Shown here: one piece after another, positions 17,860-26,166 of the stretch
Numbering within the stretch: the stretch's first letter is position 1
How the letters are laid out: each line of letters opens with the position of its first letter
Source: CBDFGN01 sp965247065
Lineage (GTDB): Bacteria > Bacteroidota > Bacteroidia > Cytophagales > Cyclobacteriaceae
Direction: 5' to 3'
Assembly: GCA_965247065.1 (NCBI GenBank)
Contig: CBDFGN010000005.1
Span: 124,001-188,000, forward strand
DNA length: 64,000 bases
Program-made: the position numbers and the translations under genes
Notes under the pieces: generated by a model
The model's database searches: none
The model's input: only the letters and a program-made list of their open reading frames with translations
What the model was told of the DNA's origin: nothing

Positions 17860-18590
17860 GCCCTTTGTCGTCGCATCTCAAACATCGCGATACCGGCGGC
17901 AACCGATACGTTGAGCGATCCTATTTCTCCGATGATCGGGATGGAGCCGGACTCATCTGCTAACTTAAGATATTCGCCGGAAATGCCATTTTCTTCAGAT
18001 CCCATCAGCAACGCGGTGGGACTGGTCAGGTCGACCTGATGCAGTGGGAGACTTGCTTTCTCGGTGCAGGCTATGATGCGAATGCCTGAATCCTTTAGAA
18101 AACGAAGGGACTGCTTCAAGTTGGGTTGCCGGCATACCGGTATGTAATGTAGTGCTCCGGCCGATGTTTTTATGGCGTCTCCAGTGATTTGAGCTGCCCC
18201 GCGAGACGGGATCAGTATGGCATCCAGTCCGGCTCCAAGAGCCGATCTTGCGATAGCTCCAAAATTTCGCACATCGGTTATGCGATCCAGAATCATGAGC
18301 CCGGGGACCTTTCCCTTTTGATAGGCTTCTCCGATTATATGGTCCAAGGATGCGTACGTAATGGAGGATAGGATGCAAACCACTCCCTGGTGGTTCTTAT
18401 TGGTTATCTTCTGGATCTTTTCGATTGGGACCTTCGAATAGGGGATCTGTCGCTCTTTGGCCAGGGATAATAGATCCCTGACCAAGGAATTCATGGCTCC
18501 CTGTTGGATGAGCAATCTCTCCACTTCCTGGCCCGCTTTGATGGCTTCAATGACAGCTCGAGTGCCGTAGACAATTTGATTGCTTATCAA
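17856..18590 (-). CDS. rlmB: 23S rRNA 2'-O-methyltransferase RlmB (SpoU family)
   Basis: A 244-residue TrmH/SpoU methyltransferase. The N-terminal ~75 residues form the L30e-like RNA-binding domain (VYGTRAVIEAI). The C-terminal SPOUT domain shows motif 1 (RNFGAIARSA), motif 2 (LLMGSEENGIS) and motif 3 (SLNVSVAAGIAMFEMRRQR), which form the SAM-binding knot. The E. coli orthologue methylates G2251 in 23S rRNA; the RlmB assignment over other TrmH-type members is likely from the N-terminal domain but not certain. The next gene upstream (the GWxTD protein) ends 23 nt before this start, on the same strand. Confidence 0.88.
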   Translation of the reverse strand: MISNQIVYGTRAVIEAIKAGQEVERLLIQQGAMNSLVRDLLSLAKERQIPYSKVPIEKIQKITNKNHQGVVCILSSITYASLDHIIGEAYQKGKVPGLMILDRITDVRNFGAIARSALGAGLDAILIPSRGAAQITGDAIKTSAGALHYIPVCRQPNLKQSLRFLKDSGIRIIACTEKASLPLHQVDLTSPTALLMGSEENGISGEYLKLADESGSIPIIGEIGSLNVSVAAGIAMFEMRRQRA

Positions 18591-18613
18591 GAAACTATTC
18601 TTTTTGAAGATTT

Positions 18614-19837
18614 TTAAAACCTGAATTTACCCCTTCTCCAATCGTCCACAATTCCGAACCAAATACGATCGTAACTTTTGTCTCGTATCAAATGGTGATG
18701 CTCGCTCGAAAAGATGCTCTTTACCCGTAAGAAACTGAATACTACTTCACCGTTGGGCAAATTGTAGGTCCAGAGCTCCCGGTCGTCCAACGGTCGAACC
18801 AAATCGGGGATGCCCAAAAGAATATATATCATGCCCTTGTCGGTTTTCCATCCCTCCTTGTAATTGGTGAATAGACGATTGGATTCCGAAACGCGACGAA
18901 AGTAGTGCCTTACAAAAAGTTTTGCCCTCTCTTTGGAGCGTGTCAAATCCATTAGAAATTTATCCAGAGCCTTTTTCGTTTCCGGGGCGTTTCTTAGCCT
19001 TTGAGTTTCCTCCTTGGTGCTTACATAGATTAAGGGTTCGATAAGGTTCTCAATGGAACTCGCTCCTGGGTAGGCATCTTCGGAAATGAAGACTGAAATG
19101 CCGGCAAAGGATGTGCTATCACTTTGGATGAAGTACAACCCCGGTTTGGTTAGAGTGATCTGCTCTCCGATGGGTAGGGTAAAGACAGAATCGATGGAAA
19201 GCTGCTTCCCTGCACTCGGGCTGGAAGAAACCGGGGGGTCTGCCGCTGGGAAGTCGTGACGATACAGATATGAGTAAGCCAAACCTCCGGCAGTCTTAGT
19301 TGATCTGATGACTATCGAATCGCTCACGGAGAGGTAATTTCTAATCATAGGCTTAATACCGCCGTTGACCCAGAGACTAAGATCGGAACGGTCGAAATAG
19401 AATGGACTTTGAAGAATTACATCAAAATATGAATCCAATCCCTCTTGCTGGTTGCGGATCTTTAGGATCAGTACAGGTAAACTGGTTGTCGAGGGTAGGT
19501 TGATCTTAAGCACCCGAACGCCTTTCTCCTGAAAGATGGCACTCTTATCTATATCCAAATCCGTAAACGGAACCTCTCCCGGATTCAATTGGGCGGCCAA
19601 CCCATATTGGAATTGATAATTCGCTAGATTAAGACCTTCTCGCAGATCCAACCTAAGAAAGACAAGGGCGCTTCCGGCTGAATCAACCACTCGGTGGCTT
19701 ACTCGAACCAACGATCTCAGGTTGTACTTATCAGTCCAATTGACAAGTGATTCCTGAGACCGGGTCAACCGTGGTAACAGGGAAAACAAACCAATCCCTA
19801 CCAGAATAGCCAACAATATCTTTCTCGAATCTGTCAT
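18614..19837 (-). CDS. GWxTD domain-containing protein
   Basis: A 407-residue exported protein. The first ~27 residues are a signal peptide (ILLAILVGIGLFSLLPRL). The C-terminal part carries the naming motif GWKTD, followed by KGMIYILLGIPD, as in the Bacteroidota GWxTD family (PF20094 type). The central region is beta-rich and without a known fold that I can identify. Function is unknown; the family is common in Bacteroidota and is usually encoded once near unrelated housekeeping genes. The last ~25 residues include an FGIVDDWRRGKF tail. It sits directly upstream of rlmB. Confidence 0.8.
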   Translation of the reverse strand: MTDSRKILLAILVGIGLFSLLPRLTRSQESLVNWTDKYNLRSLVRVSHRVVDSAGSALVFLRLDLREGLNLANYQFQYGLAAQLNPGEVPFTDLDIDKSAIFQEKGVRVLKINLPSTTSLPVLILKIRNQQEGLDSYFDVILQSPFYFDRSDLSLWVNGGIKPMIRNYLSVSDSIVIRSTKTAGGLAYSYLYRHDFPAADPPVSSSPSAGKQLSIDSVFTLPIGEQITLTKPGLYFIQSDSTSFAGISVFISEDAYPGASSIENLIEPLIYVSTKEETQRLRNAPETKKALDKFLMDLTRSKERAKLFVRHYFRRVSESNRLFTNYKEGWKTDKGMIYILLGIPDLVRPLDDRELWTYNLPNGEVVFSFLRVKSIFSSEHHHLIRDKSYDRIWFGIVDDWRRGKFRF

Positions 19838-19913
19838 TCTGATTAGCCTGTTTCCAGTTTATAGAACTTAAAATACGTTAAAATAATTTTTTTGCACCTA
19901 AAATCATTTTACG

Positions 19914-20480
19914 ATGGCCTGCATTCAGGTGATTGAACTCGAGCAGCCAGGGGGGAATTGGTTTAAATTTATCATGGCTAATAACCTCCAGAGGCAAAAT
20001 TAGCAGATGTGCATATGGTCCAAAGTCTCAACCCGGAATCGATCACTCCTCACATGGATCGATACCTGTAAATGAGGCTCGGAAAGTCTCTCTTAAGGAG
20101 TTATCCGAGCAAAATGCTTAGGGTACTCACCTCGAACAAAACAATTGCTACTACTATGTAGTCCACCATGCCGAGGCCTCGGACCATTTTTGCAAAGTCA
20201 GAGCCCAAACGGATTCACCGGCTGCGGATCATAGTACCACCGATTTATCTTACAGAATTTATCCTTGTGGAATTACGCCCAGCAGCTGACAGCCGAAGCT
20301 CAATCAATTAATCAAGTGTACGTTGAGGATGGGCTAAAGCAGTTTGGTTGTGGGGACCGGGCCATTCTGGCTGCCACGCTTATCGTGTCTTACTTCAATT
20401 TGGTCAATTGGATTGTGCTGGGACTTAAGGTGGAACTGGATTCGGTCGGTGGGAGGGGTACAAGCACGGCTAGAGCCTAA
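19914..20480 (+). pseudogene. Decayed peroxidase-related (AhpD/CMD) gene
   Basis: Fragments of an alkylhydroperoxidase D-like, carboxymuconolactone-decarboxylase-family protein lie in order but in different frames: MACIQVIELEQPGG at 19914; then ADVHMVQSLNPESITPHMD; then, after an in-frame TAA, MRLGKSLLR; then NNCYYYVVHHAEASDHF; and the C-terminus WNYAQQLTAEAQ ... RAILAATLIVSYFNLVNW ending at the TAA at 20478. Several frameshifts and stops separate the pieces. The redox motif, C-x-x-C in functional members, reads C-Y-Y-Y, so the second cysteine is also lost. This is an old pseudogene. It accounts for nearly all of the otherwise empty interval after the GWxTD gene and overlaps the phoH stop by 4 nt. 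Confidence 0.8.
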
Positions 20481-21811
20481 AGTAGATCATTGGCAAGATT
20501 AGCCAATTCGGACCGCTCACCTTTTTCAAGGGTTATATGAGCATAAAGCTGCTTGTTCTTAAGTCTATCGATCAGGTAGGAAAGACCGTTACTCTGCGAA
20601 TCCAAATACGGAGTATCGATTTGGTGAATGTCCCCGGTGAATACTATTTTGGTGTCTTCGCCGGCCCGGGAAATAATAGTCTTGACCTCATGGGGAGTGA
20701 GGTTTTGCGCCTCATCCACAATGAAGAAGATCTTGGAAAGGCTTCGCCCCCGAATGTAAGCCAGTGGGGTTATCACCAGCTTCTCACTGTTTACCATATC
20801 ATTGATGCGAGCGCTTTCCTTGTCTTTGTCACTGAATTGGTTTTGAATGAACTTTAGATTGTCCCACAGCGGTTCCATGTAGGGATTGAGTTTGGACTTT
20901 ATATCTCCAGGTAAATAACCAATGTCCTTATTACTCAAGGGCACGATTGGACGAGCCAGATAGATCTGTTTGAAATTGCGCCTTTGTTCCAAAGCTCCTG
21001 CAAGGGCCAACAGGGTTTTGCCCGTTCCTGCGACGCCTTGGACGGTGACAAGCTTGATTTCAGGATTCAAAATGGCATGGATTGCGAAGGTTTGTTCAGC
21101 GTTTCTAGGTTTTATGCCATATACCGAACGCTTTTCGACTTTCTCAATAGTATTGGTAAAAGGGTTGAAATATGCCAGGACCGAATTCTTGTTGCTTTTC
21201 AAGATGAAGTAGCTGTTTTGTATCGGAAGATCTCCTCGAACTACCGTTTTCACTGCCACGCCCCCCGCCTCGTAGATCTTGTTGATCTTCTCCGGCGCCA
21301 GGCGCTCCATTACGGTTTTTCCGGTAAAAAGTTTATTGACGTTCTTAATTTTGCCAGTCTCATAGTCCTCGGCCTGGATGTTCAGTGACTTAGCCTTCAG
21401 CCGGAGGTTGATATCCTTGCTTACCAGGATCACCTTCCTGTCGGTCTCTTTCTTTAGCTGAAGGGCGGCATTGAGTATTTTATGATCAGCTTTTTCCTCA
21501 TCAAATATCTTTTCCGCGTCGATGTCACTCTTGGAAGACATGAGGACTTTAAAGTTGCCCTTGGTCCTTCCGTCCAATGGTATCCAATTTTGGAGGCTAT
21601 GTTCTTTGGAAAGCTCATCTATTATTCTAATGAATTCCCGGGCTTCGTAATTTATAGTGTCATTGCCCTTTTTGAAATGATCCAATTCCTCCAAAACAGT
21701 AATCGGAATCCCGATGTCGTGCTCATCAAAATTCATGAAGGCGTCATGGGTGTAGAGGATAACCGAGGTGTCAATTACGAAAATCTTGCTATCCTTCTTA
21801 TGCGGGCTCAT
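20477..21811 (-). CDS. PhoH2-type PIN-PhoH protein
   Basis: A 444-residue protein with an N-terminal PIN domain (FVIDTSVIL, then acidic residues in SKSDIDAEK and ILVSKDINLRLKAK) and a C-terminal PhoH ATPase (Walker A GVAGTGKTLLAL, Walker B FFIVDEAQNLTPHE, then FTGDIHQID). The PIN-PhoH (PhoH2) architecture in mycobacteria is an RNA helicase/RNase. The start at 21811 (MSPHKKDSKIFVIDTS) is chosen; ATGs at 21835 and 21889 also exist, but the latter lies inside a candidate -7 box and both add atypical residues. A stem-loop lies in the leader. Last gene of a minus-strand run with VWA, AAA+ and AlbA_2 genes. Confidence 0.9.
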   Translation of the reverse strand: MSPHKKDSKIFVIDTSVILYTHDAFMNFDEHDIGIPITVLEELDHFKKGNDTINYEAREFIRIIDELSKEHSLQNWIPLDGRTKGNFKVLMSSKSDIDAEKIFDEEKADHKILNAALQLKKETDRKVILVSKDINLRLKAKSLNIQAEDYETGKIKNVNKLFTGKTVMERLAPEKINKIYEAGGVAVKTVVRGDLPIQNSYFILKSNKNSVLAYFNPFTNTIEKVEKRSVYGIKPRNAEQTFAIHAILNPEIKLVTVQGVAGTGKTLLALAGALEQRRNFKQIYLARPIVPLSNKDIGYLPGDIKSKLNPYMEPLWDNLKFIQNQFSDKDKESARINDMVNSEKLVITPLAYIRGRSLSKIFFIVDEAQNLTPHEVKTIISRAGEDTKIVFTGDIHQIDTPYLDSQSNGLSYLIDRLKNKQLYAHITLEKGERSELANLANDLL

Positions 21812-21847
21812 TGATGCAGCTAGATAAACGGGCATATAACAAAATCT

Positions 21848-21868
21848 CCGGCCAAAGACTTGGGCCGG
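21848..21868 (-). promoter_or_regulatory. GC-rich stem-loop in phoH leader
   Basis: Minus strand: CCGGCC, nine-nt loop, GGCCGG, then AGATTTTG. The stem is perfect and all G/C. It lies between the candidate -7 box at 21887-21894 and the PhoH2 start at 21811, so it would be in the 5' leader. It could be a leader regulatory hairpin or a weak terminator of the upstream AlbA_2 gene. Confidence 0.4.
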
Positions 21869-21886
21869 ACCCCCGCTTTCTTTCAG

Positions 21887-21894
21887 CAAAAATA
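21887..21894 (-). promoter_or_regulatory. Candidate -7 box for phoH
   Basis: Minus-strand TATTTTTG fits TAnnTTTG, 75 nt before the preferred PhoH2 start and 44 nt after the AlbA_2 stop. If used, PhoH2 has its own promoter separate from the upstream genes. Confidence 0.4.
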
Positions 21895-21938
21895 CGATAA
21901 AAGGACTGTAATTTAAACCGATTCTATTGGTAATTTTT

Positions 21939-22586
21939 TTAAGTGAGATTGCCCACGAAACGGTCCTCGTCCTCAGAAGGAATGATTCTAATTATATTTG
22001 CCAGGACCATGATAACCAGTGTTTTGGAAGCGGTATTCTGCGAAATATTGGCAAGTTCACAAAGCTGATTTACCGTAATAGAATGGTTGCTTTGAAGGTA
22101 CTGAAGCAGGATTTTCTCCGTATCACCATAGGTAAATCTCAAACTGCGACGTCGGGTTTTCCCTTTGAGAATTTCGCGAGTTTCACGGCTCGCTTTTACA
22201 CTCATATCCTTAATGCGAACGTAAGCATTCTTGAAACCTTTTTGCGAGTTTTCAATTACAAAATGAGGTTTGTTACGGCTTTCGTAAATCTGGTAATGAA
22301 TAACGGCTCTCCTCCGCGAGACAGCAATGAATTGATACCTATACCTCAGCTTCGGTCGGCACTTGCTTTTGAGAGCCTCCTCCATAGCCTGCACTTCCTC
22401 TTCAGGGTTATTCAATCCTGAGATTCTTCCGTTGTCCTGGACTCCGATCAAAAGGTGGCCGCCTCGTGTATTGGCAAATGCTACAAATTCCTTAAGTATC
22501 TTCTCAGGGTGGGAGGCTCTGGTTTTGAATTCCAATTGGTCATTTTCACCCTTAGTAACCAGGCCATCTAATTCTTTCAGGGTCAT
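21939..22586 (-). CDS. AlbA_2/Schlafen-domain wHTH regulator
   Basis: A 215-residue protein. Residues ~1-125 are an AlbA_2 (Schlafen-type) domain with the canonical start D-Q-L-E-F-K-T, then KEFVAFANTRGGHLLIGVQDNG and an N-P-E-E-E tail to the first motif; YVRIKDMSVKAS ends it. Residues ~145-215 look like a winged helix (I-T-V-N-Q-L-C-E-L-A-N-I-S-Q-N-T-A-S-K). AlbA_2 proteins are nucleic-acid binding, and many are annotated as transcriptional regulators or RNA-targeting factors. It follows the AAA+ gene with a 17 nt gap, so it is probably co-transcribed with the VWA and AAA+ genes. The target is not evident. Confidence 0.82.
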   Translation of the reverse strand: MTLKELDGLVTKGENDQLEFKTRASHPEKILKEFVAFANTRGGHLLIGVQDNGRISGLNNPEEEVQAMEEALKSKCRPKLRYRYQFIAVSRRRAVIHYQIYESRNKPHFVIENSQKGFKNAYVRIKDMSVKASRETREILKGKTRRRSLRFTYGDTEKILLQYLQSNHSITVNQLCELANISQNTASKTLVIMVLANIIRIIPSEDEDRFVGNLT

Positions 22587-22603
22587 TCGGAGTAGCCTTC
22601 AAA

Positions 22604-24109
22604 CTAATAATTCTTATAATCCTCGTCCTGATCATCCTCGAAATCGGGCATGGTAAACATACCACTCAAAAGATCCTTGAATTCCAATCCATTAGATAAT
22701 ATTCTTTTACTGAGCATGCTGTATTCGGCCAATCCGTGCAGCGCAAATTCCATCAGAAAGAGTTTAGTAGCCTGGTCCACATTCGGATTGTGCTTTAACA
22801 CAAGTTCCGACAATCCGGGAATCGACTGAAGAAGACTCTTAAGTTTTGGGTGTTCCAAATCGTTAAGAATGTCCAATTTTTCTGCTTTCCCAAACCAGTC
22901 AATAATGGATTTGTAGGGTGACAGATCCTTTTTCTTTCTAAGCTCATCCGGATCCGGGAAAAACTGATTGAACTGCTTGCGAATGGCCTTTCCAATTAGG
23001 CTATAGGCTACAATCCCCGGGCCCTCTTGTTCACCTTCGTATACTAATTCGATCTTACCGGTTATTGAAGGAATGACACCTACGAAATCAGCCAGCCGGA
23101 CAGTGGTTTGTTTTTCCTCGTTTATCAACGTTCGACGCTCCGCAGCGCTAAGCAGATTTTCGTACGCGGTAATGGTTAACCGGGCTGAGACCCCGCTTTT
23201 GTGGTCGACGTACTCGCTTTCCCGTGCTTCGATGGCAATTTGTTCGATAAGGTCCTTCGCAATATCAAATACCCTGATTTTTTCCTTTTGTTCAGGCTTT
23301 ACCTTGGCCTCCTGCTCAGTAATCTTCTTGCTAATTTCTATGGTCTTTGGATAATGAGTAATTATTTGACTGTCTATTCGATCTTTGAGTGGAGTAACGA
23401 TGCTGCCCCTATTGGTGTAGTCCTCCGGGTTGGCGGTAAACACAAATTGGATGTCCAGTGGCAATTGGATTTTGAACCCGCGGATTTGAATGTCACCTTC
23501 CTGGAGAATGTTGAAAAGGGCCACTTGGATCCGGGCTTGCAAATCGGGAAGCTCGTTAATAACAAAGATGCCACGATGCGACCGCGGTATCAAACCGTAA
23601 TGAATTATCTTTTCATCCGAGTAGGACAGCTTCATAGTGGCGGCGCGGATTGGATCGATGTCACCAATGAGATCAGCGATCGATACGTCCGGTGTCGCTA
23701 GCTTCTCGGCATAACGGGCATCCCTGGAAATCCACTGGATAGGCGTATTGTCCCCCATCTCAGCTATGAGTTCTATGGCATGTCGAGAAATCGGGGCCAA
23801 AGGATCATCGTTTAGCTCTGAGCCCTCGACAATCGGAATGTGCTCGTCCATCAAGTTGACCATCAATCGGGCTATCCGGGTCTTGGCCTGGCCCCTTAAG
23901 CCTAGGAGGCAAATATCATGTTTGGATAGAATGGCTCTTTCCATATCCGGCACCACCGTTTCATCATAGCCCCAAATGCCCTCAAAAACGGGCTCTTTAT
24001 TCCGTAGTTTGAGAACGAGATTGTCCCGAAGTTCCTGCTTGACGGATTTGGACTTATAACCTGATTCCTTTAGCTGACCTAATGTTTTAATCTCTGTTGT
24101 CACGTCCAT
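22604..24109 (-). CDS. MoxR/Mg-chelatase-like AAA+ ATPase
   Basis: A 501-residue AAA+ protein related to magnesium chelatase BchI/ChlI and MoxR. It has an unusual P-loop (LLGLRGQAKTRIARL), a Walker B of the form GIFVINELPDL (N in place of the usual first acidic residue, common in this subfamily), and a sensor region FTANPEDYTNRGSIVTPLKDR. The acidic C-terminus ends DQDEDYKNY. MoxR-type ATPases act with a VWA-domain partner as chaperone-like or metal-insertion machines. The VWA gene immediately precedes it (17 nt gap). No tetrapyrrole-chelatase large subunit is present, so a chelatase role is unlikely. Confidence 0.88.
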   Translation of the reverse strand: MDVTTEIKTLGQLKESGYKSKSVKQELRDNLVLKLRNKEPVFEGIWGYDETVVPDMERAILSKHDICLLGLRGQAKTRIARLMVNLMDEHIPIVEGSELNDDPLAPISRHAIELIAEMGDNTPIQWISRDARYAEKLATPDVSIADLIGDIDPIRAATMKLSYSDEKIIHYGLIPRSHRGIFVINELPDLQARIQVALFNILQEGDIQIRGFKIQLPLDIQFVFTANPEDYTNRGSIVTPLKDRIDSQIITHYPKTIEISKKITEQEAKVKPEQKEKIRVFDIAKDLIEQIAIEARESEYVDHKSGVSARLTITAYENLLSAAERRTLINEEKQTTVRLADFVGVIPSITGKIELVYEGEQEGPGIVAYSLIGKAIRKQFNQFFPDPDELRKKKDLSPYKSIIDWFGKAEKLDILNDLEHPKLKSLLQSIPGLSELVLKHNPNVDQATKLFLMEFALHGLAEYSMLSKRILSNGLEFKDLLSGMFTMPDFEDDQDEDYKNY

Positions 24110-24126
24110 GGAATTAGTAAATCCCT

Positions 24127-25224
24127 CTAGAATGTCTTTTTCCGGTTGCGCCGATAATCTTCAAAAACCAGCTCTCCCAAACCCTTGAGGCTGCTGTAAT
24201 AGGCATTTCCGTTATTGGCCTTGGTAAATTCGCGTACGAATGCCTTAAGATAGGGATCCGAAGCGATCATGAATGTGGTTATAGGGATGTTAAGCTTGCG
24301 ACATTGGATCGCCAGGTTCAAGGTCTTGTTGATAATTTTTCGGTCAAGGCCGAAGCTATTTTTATAGTATTTGATTCCCTGCTTTAGGCAGGTGGGTTTG
24401 CCATCAGTGATCATGAAGATTTGCTTGTTCTGCGTTTTCTTCCGACTTAAAATGTTCATTGCCAATTCCAATCCTGCCACCGTATTGGTATGGTATGGAC
24501 CCACCTTCAAATAGGGCAGGTCTTTAATTCGAATTTGCCAGGCATCATTGCCAAAGGCCAGAATGTCCAAACCGTCCTTGGGATATTTGACCTTTATTAC
24601 TTCCGCGAGCGCCATCGCAACCTTTTTGGCAGGGGTGATACGATCTTCCCCATACAAAATCATAGAATGCGATACATCGATCATAAGGACCGTCGAAGTT
24701 TCAGTTTTGAATTCGGATTCAACAATTTCCAGATCCTCCTCGGTCAGCTTGAAATCAGAAATCCCGTGATTTATTTGAGCGTTTCGAAGAGACTCGGTTA
24801 GGGCGATTTGCTCAGCCATGTCCCCGAATTGGTAATCCCGACGATCAGTAGTTTTCTCGTCCCCCAGTCCAACATGTTGAGTATGATGGTTTCCTTTAGT
24901 AGATTTTTTAAGTTTTCCGAAAATTTCCTCTAGCGCCTTCTTACGAATGGTCTGCTCGGACTTAGCGGTGATTTGGAACTCTCCAGTCTTATTGTCTTCA
25001 GTGACGTATCCTTTGTCTTTCAGCTCGTCAATGAAATTGCCCATCCCGTAGTTTTCACCGGTGAGGTTATATTGCTTGTCAAGTTCATTTAGCCATGCCA
25101 GGGTCTCGGCCACATCTCCAGAGTTGATGACCAGAAGCTGCATAAACAAGTTAAGCAGACTGTCAAAGTCTCCCTTGGTATTCGCCTTATCCGGTACAAA
25201 TTTTGTGAACCTAAAACCTTTCAT
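24127..25224 (-). CDS. VWA-domain partner protein
   Basis: A 365-residue protein with a C-terminal von Willebrand A domain (about 175-365). The MIDAS metal site is complete: D-V-S-H-S (DxSxS), a threonine in the P-Y-H-T-N-T stretch, and T-D-G-K-P. The N-terminal half is helical and charged, with no signal peptide, so it is cytoplasmic. First gene of the likely VWA / AAA+ / AlbA_2 operon. Family knowledge: such VWA proteins pair with MoxR-like ATPases in the way ChlD pairs with ChlI. The client of this pair is not known. Confidence 0.85.
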   Translation of the reverse strand: MKGFRFTKFVPDKANTKGDFDSLLNLFMQLLVINSGDVAETLAWLNELDKQYNLTGENYGMGNFIDELKDKGYVTEDNKTGEFQITAKSEQTIRKKALEEIFGKLKKSTKGNHHTQHVGLGDEKTTDRRDYQFGDMAEQIALTESLRNAQINHGISDFKLTEEDLEIVESEFKTETSTVLMIDVSHSMILYGEDRITPAKKVAMALAEVIKVKYPKDGLDILAFGNDAWQIRIKDLPYLKVGPYHTNTVAGLELAMNILSRKKTQNKQIFMITDGKPTCLKQGIKYYKNSFGLDRKIINKTLNLAIQCRKLNIPITTFMIASDPYLKAFVREFTKANNGNAYYSSLKGLGELVFEDYRRNRKKTF

Positions 25225-25429
25225 ACGAGAACGCTACAAGTATTTTGTCCCTACTCTTCACGATTTTTCGGAAGCCGTACCAGTGACCGGCATAAATTTT
25301 GAATCTCAGACTAAGATAACCAATTGCAGGAAAGAAATGCTCTCCGGGAGTTTTAAACACCGGGAACGGCTAATTGTTTCTGAAATTCATTTTGAAGTTC
25401 ACCTTCCGATGGTTCTTAGAATCGGTTCG

Positions 25430-26080
25430 CTATCGCTTGATACCAACGGCTTGCTTTCTCTTGTGGGGCATTGAACCAATGATCAGGTCCCATAACGGAG
25501 ATGAAACTCCAAACGCCGCCTCAGGCTCTTTGTAGTGATGGATCCCATGGTGAATCCACAATATTTTCCAAAAGGATTTGGGAGGCTGGTAGGCATGGAC
25601 CATGTAATGTACGCCAAGGTAGAGAGTATATCCCACTAAGAATCCGGGAAGAAAACCATAGACCAGATCACCCATTAAGGCCTGAAATGCAAAGTAAAGG
25701 CCGATGGTTATAACGGTGCTCATTACCGGAGGCATGGCCAGCCTGTCCTTGTCTTTAGGATACTCATGATGAACTCCATGAATTGTATACTGGATCTCCC
25801 GTTTTCGGTCTGAATCCGCCTCCATGTGAAAAACGTAACGGTGGACCAGATACTCAATGAAAGTAAAGGCCAGAATTCCCAGCAAAAAAAGTCCAAGGAT
25901 TAGAAAGGGATTTATAACCGAATTAACTAAACCCCAGATTAACAACCCGGCGGCAGCTGAATCCAGAATGATCAGGGGTACCGAAATATGGGTTCGGGTC
26001 AGTCTCTCCAGAACCGGGTTATCGAAAAGTTTCTTACTGCCCTTATTCTGAACCGGTAGTTTATGTGGATCTAGCTTCAT
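25430..26080 (-). CDS. Fatty acid (2-)hydroxylase, FA2H/Scs7-like
   Basis: A 216-residue integral membrane di-iron hydroxylase. About four membrane segments carry the histidine clusters of the family: H-R-Y-V-F-H (H-x4-H), H-G-V-H-H, H-Y-M-V-H and H-H-G-I-H-H. This resembles the catalytic part of FA2H/Scs7, which 2-hydroxylates the acyl chain of ceramides. The cytochrome b5 domain of eukaryotic members is absent. In Bacteroidota that make sphingolipids, such an enzyme could modify them; that link is inferred. No operon partners are visible: 205 nt separate it from the VWA gene, with nothing recognisable in the gap. Confidence 0.8.
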   Translation of the reverse strand: MKLDPHKLPVQNKGSKKLFDNPVLERLTRTHISVPLIILDSAAAGLLIWGLVNSVINPFLILGLFLLGILAFTFIEYLVHRYVFHMEADSDRKREIQYTIHGVHHEYPKDKDRLAMPPVMSTVITIGLYFAFQALMGDLVYGFLPGFLVGYTLYLGVHYMVHAYQPPKSFWKILWIHHGIHHYKEPEAAFGVSSPLWDLIIGSMPHKRKQAVGIKR

Positions 26081-26166
26081 GAATCCTCGGTAGTGGATCT
26101 AACGGTTGGCCAAGTTAGGGCAATAAAATAAGATTGCCAATTCAAGGTGACTCAATTGAGGCATTG

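Noticed and set aside
22604..25224. Magnesium chelatase (chlorophyll pathway) reading of the AAA+/VWA pair
   Set aside because: No large chelatase subunit or pigment genes are nearby; the MoxR-type pairing fits better.
26118..26140. Inverted repeat GGCAAT ... ATTGCC downstream of bshA
   Set aside because: The stem is short and lacks a T-tract in either direction, so it was not called a terminator.
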